Shown: positions 60,785 to 64,000 of the stretch, one piece after another
How the letters are laid out: every line of letters begins with the position of its first letter
Position numbering within the stretch: position 1 is the stretch's first letter
DNA from: Bacillota bacterium
Lineage (GTDB): Bacteria > Bacillota > Clostridia > Acetivibrionales > DSM-1351
Assembly: GCA_023444055.1 (NCBI GenBank)
Contig: JAEZRV010000062.1
Location: forward strand, 23,154 to 87,153
Reading direction: 5' to 3'
Length of the DNA: 64,000 bases
Position numbers and translations under genes: made by a program
The notes under the pieces: generated by a model
The model's database searches: none
Seen by the model: only the letters and a program-made list of their open reading frames with translations
What the model was told of the DNA's origin: nothing

Positions 60785-61840
60785 GTGATTAAAACGATAC
60801 GCATAATAAATCCGCACATAAAAAAAACATACCTATTAAAAGGAGAAACACACACACACACAAAGGAAAGTGACGGCGGTAATACGCCAACAGAGCTTTT
60901 GACCGAATATAAAAACAAAGGATACGCCTTTGTGTGTATAACCGACCACAATGTTATCACATGCGCAAGCATAGACGGATTAATATCTATCGTGAGCGTT
61001 GAAGATACAAAAACGAGACACATTACCGCATACGATATAACAGAGCAAAGCGCAAGCTCTGTTCCACAAGAAGTTTTAGATTTTTACCATAATGCCGATA
61101 AACTTTGCTCGTTGGCACACTTGAACTGGGATGGACAACCTCATGCAACTGCCGTAGAAGTAAAAGGGTACACATATGTACAAATGCTAGAAGTTTACAA
61201 CGCAAATACGAATAGCTATGCAGAAGAACACTGGGACGAAGCTTTATCCCAGAATTGGGGTGTACTCGCAATCGCAGTCGATGACTGCCACAACATAAAC
61301 GACCCTTCGCAGTTCGATAAGGGATACGTGCTCGTAAACACTGATGTTAAAAACAAAGATACTATTATGTCGGAGCTTAGGGCTGGCAATTTTTATGCCT
61401 CGAACGGCAACGATATAGAAATAATTACGACTAGCACGAAGATAACAGCATCAAGTACAGAGTTGAGCAATTTTAGTTTTATAGGTTTAAATGGCGCAGT
61501 GCTTAAAACAGTTAGCAATGTCACTACCTCTACATACGCTGTAAAACAAGAAGACGTGTATGTTAGAGTTAAAAGTGTGAAGGTTAGTGACAACAGTTGC
61601 GCATGGAGCCAAACTGTGAAAATAGAACCAGTTGTAGAAATAGAATTCACTAACACAGAAAAAATAGCTTCGGACTGCTATGACTATTTAGCAGATAATT
61701 CTATTGTTCCTATACTTTTTCGAAATAACGAGCAATCCATAGCTGGAACAAAAATCCCATCAACACATTTCTGGATCTCAATACAAGAGTATCTATCTGA
61801 TATACTCGCAGAGAAAGTATATGAGTTTTTGCAACTATAA
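60785..61840 (+). CDS. PHP-family metallohydrolase in the tail module
   Basis: The 351-residue protein carries the PHP phosphoesterase metal motifs in order: GETHTHTKESDG (HxH, about residue 19), VCITDHN (DH, about 50), SLAHLNWDG (His, about 114) and LAIAVDDCHN (DxH, about 172). Residues 215-280 look like an Ig-like beta domain, and a short helical end follows. PHP enzymes cleave phosphoesters using a metal cluster; no DNA polymerase or histidinol domain is attached. The start may be this GTG or an ATA at 60797 behind AAGGTG. Its place among fibre genes suggests a virion or surface role. Confidence 0.8.
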   Translation: MIKTIRIINPHIKKTYLLKGETHTHTKESDGGNTPTELLTEYKNKGYAFVCITDHNVITCASIDGLISIVSVEDTKTRHITAYDITEQSASSVPQEVLDFYHNADKLCSLAHLNWDGQPHATAVEVKGYTYVQMLEVYNANTNSYAEEHWDEALSQNWGVLAIAVDDCHNINDPSQFDKGYVLVNTDVKNKDTIMSELRAGNFYASNGNDIEIITTSTKITASSTELSNFSFIGLNGAVLKTVSNVTTSTYAVKQEDVYVRVKSVKVSDNSCAWSQTVKIEPVVEIEFTNTEKIASDCYDYLADNSIVPILFRNNEQSIAGTKIPSTHFWISIQEYLSDILAEKVYEFLQL

Positions 61841-61887
61841 AAACTCATATGAATCACTGTTCCAAATGACTGTTGTTAGTTTACCTG

Positions 61888-61928
61888 AATACTACCACTT
61901 TCTTTTTTAGCAAAAAAGTGGTAGTATT
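61888..61928. terminator. strong hairpin ending the tail gene group
   Basis: AATACTACCACTTT and AAAGTGGTAGTATT form a perfect 14-pair stem around a T- and A-rich loop. No long T run follows on the plus strand. It separates the structural genes from the acyltransferase gene. Confidence 0.6.
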
Positions 61929-61965
61929 ATTGAACAAATATACCGATTTTTTGGAGGATATAGTT

Positions 61966-63111
61966 TTGAAACATTCAGATAGAAATTTCGGACTAGATAT
62001 AGCTCGATGTGTTGCGATATTACTTGTTGTTTTTGCACATTCATTACCTTTTATTTCAAAGTATAGCGATAATTTTAGGATATTTAATATATGCGGTTTT
62101 TTGGGTGTAGAAATTTTCTTTGTATTAAGCGGTTTTTTAATTGGTCAAATAATAATAAAAAGTGTTCTAACGGATAGTAAGGAAATGTATAGATCACTTA
62201 AAGTATTTTATGTAAGTAGGTGGTTGCGAACGTTACCTTCATATTACTTGATTGTAATTATATTAATAGTATTTAACAGACCTTTTGTGTGGACAAATCT
62301 TCTGTTTATCCAAAACTTTAATGTAAATGATTTAACGTTTTTCCCTGTATCGTGGTCTTTGACAATCGAAGAATGGTTTTATTTATTAATACCTCTAATA
62401 ATGGTAATTCTTTCTAAATACATATTCAAAGACACAAAGAAGAGTTTCTTCTTTACATGCATATTAGTTATTTTGGGTTCTTTAGCATTAAGATTTTTTG
62501 TGGTGTATAAATTTAATGTACCTTACGATTTAGGAATCAGGAAACAAATATACCTACGACTGGACGGGATCATGTTTGGAGTTTTGTTTGCTGGAGTAAA
62601 AACTTATTATAATAAACTATACACTAAGTTGGCAAAATCTAAATTTATGTTACATACTGGACTCTTATTTTTTGTGTTTACAGTAATATGTAGTTTTAAT
62701 GGAATCGGTCAAGATGCCAATATTTCATTATATAAAAGAACGCTATTTTTTACTTTTTCGTCAATATCATGTATTTTTATTGTGGTTTGGTTAGAACAGA
62801 GTAAGCTAATCAATTCTATATCAACGAAGTCAAAAATACTAAAATCTATTACATTTATAAGTAAGATTAGTTATAGCTTGTATCTAATACATCATTCTAT
62901 TATCATGGTATTTCTACATTACAACGAAACAATTGATAGTGTTACTAAAAGTACAGGATTAATGTTAGTATCAGTTTTAATAAGTATATTGCTAGCTCTG
63001 ATAATGTACAAATACTTTGAATCACCAATCATGAATTACAGAAAGAAATTGATAAGTAATATGAATAACAATGGAGTTGAATCTAAAGATAAACTCAGCA
63101 TTAGCAATTAG
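61966..63111 (+). CDS. membrane acyltransferase (acyltransferase-3 / OafA-like)
   Basis: The 381-residue polytopic membrane protein begins KHSDRNFGLDIARCVAILLVVFAHS, with the R-x10-H pattern of acyltransferase-3 proteins. EIFFVLSGFLIGQI and FSWSLTIEEWFYLLIPL-like text (VSWSLTIEEWFYLL) follow, and the end is KYFESPI. It has about ten helices. These enzymes acetylate sugars of cell-surface polymers. I chose the TTG at 61966 because TTGGAGG is eight bases upstream. In a prophage it may alter the host surface (lysogenic conversion). Confidence 0.87.
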   Translation: MKHSDRNFGLDIARCVAILLVVFAHSLPFISKYSDNFRIFNICGFLGVEIFFVLSGFLIGQIIIKSVLTDSKEMYRSLKVFYVSRWLRTLPSYYLIVIILIVFNRPFVWTNLLFIQNFNVNDLTFFPVSWSLTIEEWFYLLIPLIMVILSKYIFKDTKKSFFFTCILVILGSLALRFFVVYKFNVPYDLGIRKQIYLRLDGIMFGVLFAGVKTYYNKLYTKLAKSKFMLHTGLLFFVFTVICSFNGIGQDANISLYKRTLFFTFSSISCIFIVVWLEQSKLINSISTKSKILKSITFISKISYSLYLIHHSIIMVFLHYNETIDSVTKSTGLMLVSVLISILLALIMYKYFESPIMNYRKKLISNMNNNGVESKDKLSISN

Positions 63112-63125
63112 CAATTAGCAATTAG
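63100..63125. repeat. seven-base tandem repeat at the acyltransferase end
   Basis: ATTAGCA is repeated 3.7 times across the stop codon of the acyltransferase gene, so slippage here would alter only the last residues. Confidence 0.8.
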
Positions 63126-63161
63126 TTATTGAGCATTAAACTAAATTTAAAATTTTAGACC

Positions 63162-63200
63162 AAAAGGATTACTCAGAAATGGGTAGTCCTTTTCTATTTT
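63162..63200 (+). terminator. terminator after the acyltransferase gene
   Basis: AAAAGGATTAC pairs with GTAGTCCTTTT (one A-C mismatch or wobble position), followed by CTATTTTC. It sits before the holin-like gene. Confidence 0.7.
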
Positions 63201-63226
63201 CAAAAATACATCTTAAGGAGGGCATT

Positions 63227-63583
63227 ATGAAAGATTTCGTTATTAAATATTGGGTACAGGTCGTATTTGGACTTGTAATAGGAGGGTTGGGAACAGCTTA
63301 CAAAGTACTGGCAAAGCGCTTGCATAAGCAGTCATGTGATCAGAAAGCACTTAAAGAAGGCACTCAATCGCTTTTAAGGAGTGAGATTATAAGGTGTTAT
63401 GACGTGTATATGGAAAGGGAGTATATCTCAATACATGGCTTAGAAAGTGTCTTAGCTATGTATGATGCGTATCACACATTAGGAGGCAATGGGACGGTGA
63501 CAAAGCTAGTGGAAGAATTAAAAGAATTGCCAGTAAGAACGAAAAAACCCATAAAAGGAGTGAATGAAAAATGTCCAGTGTAG
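63227..63583 (+). CDS. holin-like membrane protein
   Basis: The 118-residue protein starts MKDFVIKYWVQVVFGLVIGG. It has one clear N-terminal membrane helix (about residues 7-27) and then a soluble helical part. AAGGAGGG precedes the ATG at 63227. It overlaps the endolysin gene by 13 bases, as holin/lysin pairs do. Confidence 0.7.
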   Translation: MKDFVIKYWVQVVFGLVIGGLGTAYKVLAKRLHKQSCDQKALKEGTQSLLRSEIIRCYDVYMEREYISIHGLESVLAMYDAYHTLGGNGTVTKLVEELKELPVRTKKPIKGVNEKCPV

Positions 63584-64000
63584 TATTTAAGTATCCTGAT
63601 GAAACAAAGGTTTTTAAAAAGCTCGTTGATGCAGTAAATGCTCTCTGTGATGAAGAGGGTAAAAGCTGTACATGTACATCAGGTTACAGGAATTTACCAA
63701 AGCAAATAATAATAAATAAGCAGAAATTAAATGAGAGCCCGGGAAATTATCAAGTAGCAAGCGGAGCTGTGTACAATAATAAAAGTCAGTGTATAGCTGG
63801 AGCTTACGGCAAATCAAATCATTGCTTTTGTATTGCAATGGATATATCTGATAAATGGTTCAAAGATTTAACAAATGAAAAGTTAAAAAAATATGGGTTA
63901 GTGAAACCTATTTCATATGAACCTTGGCATGTACAACTATTAGAACATAATGGAATTAGTCAACAGCGAAAAGAAGAAATTAGAGACTGCGTTTTAGGAG
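63571..64000 (+). CDS. VanY-type D-alanyl-D-alanine carboxypeptidase endolysin (cut by window end)
   Basis: The open frame starts at ATG 63571 behind AAAAGGAGTGA and runs off the window. Motifs of the peptidase M15/VanY family are visible: TSGYRNLPKQ, then SNHCFCIAMDIS (HxxxxxxD-type metal ligands) and YEPWHVQL (Glu and His). It would cleave stem peptides in host peptidoglycan at lysis. A C-terminal binding domain may follow outside the window. Confidence 0.85.
   Translation, partial: MSSVVFKYPDETKVFKKLVDAVNALCDEEGKSCTCTSGYRNLPKQIIINKQKLNESPGNYQVASGAVYNNKSQCIAGAYGKSNHCFCIAMDISDKWFKDLTNEKLKKYGLVKPISYEPWHVQLLEHNGISQQRKEEIRDCVLG

Noticed and set aside
63094..63127. A CRISPR array or att site at the ATTAGCA repeats
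   Set aside because: The units are seven bases with no spacers and do not match the tRNA-derived att core.
29984..64000. A diversity-generating retroelement acting on the tail fibre genes
   Set aside because: No reverse transcriptase gene or paired template/variable repeat is visible in the window.

Overview
The window looks like a chromosomal segment of an endospore-forming, low-GC Clostridia. It has adjacent sleB and ypeB germination genes, Gram-positive DnaD/DnaC-type replication genes, an oligopeptide ABC transporter operon, strong AGGAGG-type ribosome sites and AT-rich spacers. I cannot fix the species from the sequence; a Ruminiclostridium-like clostridium would fit.

Host part, 1 to about 29983. 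First comes a rightward run: the tail of an unknown gene, acpS, a YhaO/YhaN (SbcD/SbcC-like) nuclease-ATPase pair, and an SH3 lipoprotein whose NlpC/P60 domain has lost its catalytic residues. Then follow a leftward diacylglycerol-type glycosyltransferase and the sleB-ypeB cortex-lysis pair. Next are assorted genes: an unknown protein, an RDD membrane protein, a 5'-truncated CDP-alcohol phosphatidyltransferase remnant, a HAD phosphatase, a DinB-like protein and a C_GCAxxG_C_C protein. After these lie an ECF-type sigma/anti-sigma pair with a triplicated sensor domain, a CPBP protease, dnaD- and dnaC-like genes, an Amt-PII fusion and oppBCDF plus oppA. Three kinds of small repeats are scattered here: a family with ends like AAAGTCAATTAC, a repeat carrying a ribosome-binding site at dnaC and oppD, and one 98-bp inverted-repeat element.

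Prophage part, about 29984 to the window end and beyond. The left border is the 3' part of a tRNA-Arg(ACG) gene, still joined to its terminator, so the phage entered the 3' end of that tRNA gene. The modules in order are: integrase and repressor leftward; a divergent switch with two different operator types; Cro-like, excisionase-like and AbrB-like regulators; small early genes; an HUH-type replication initiator with inverted repeats in front of it; SSB; VRR nuclease; ParA and a ParB-DUF3850 fusion; a methyltransferase and PAPS-reductase-like pair; small accessory genes; and a second tyrosine recombinase. Late genes follow in classic HK97/siphovirus order: late regulator, HNH, candidate cos, terminases, portal, protease, capsid, head fibre, connectors, tail tube, gpG/gpGT with a clear -1 slippery site, tape measure and tail proteins. 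Next come a PHP-family metallohydrolase, a membrane acyltransferase, a holin-like protein and a VanY-type endolysin cut by the window edge.

The most unusual content is the plasmid-like set inside an integrating phage (HUH Rep, ParA, ParB-DUF3850 and a second Xer-like recombinase), the PHP enzyme plus acyltransferase cassette at the end of the tail module, and the two-operator lysogeny switch. All functions are read from motifs and gene order; no database search was possible.
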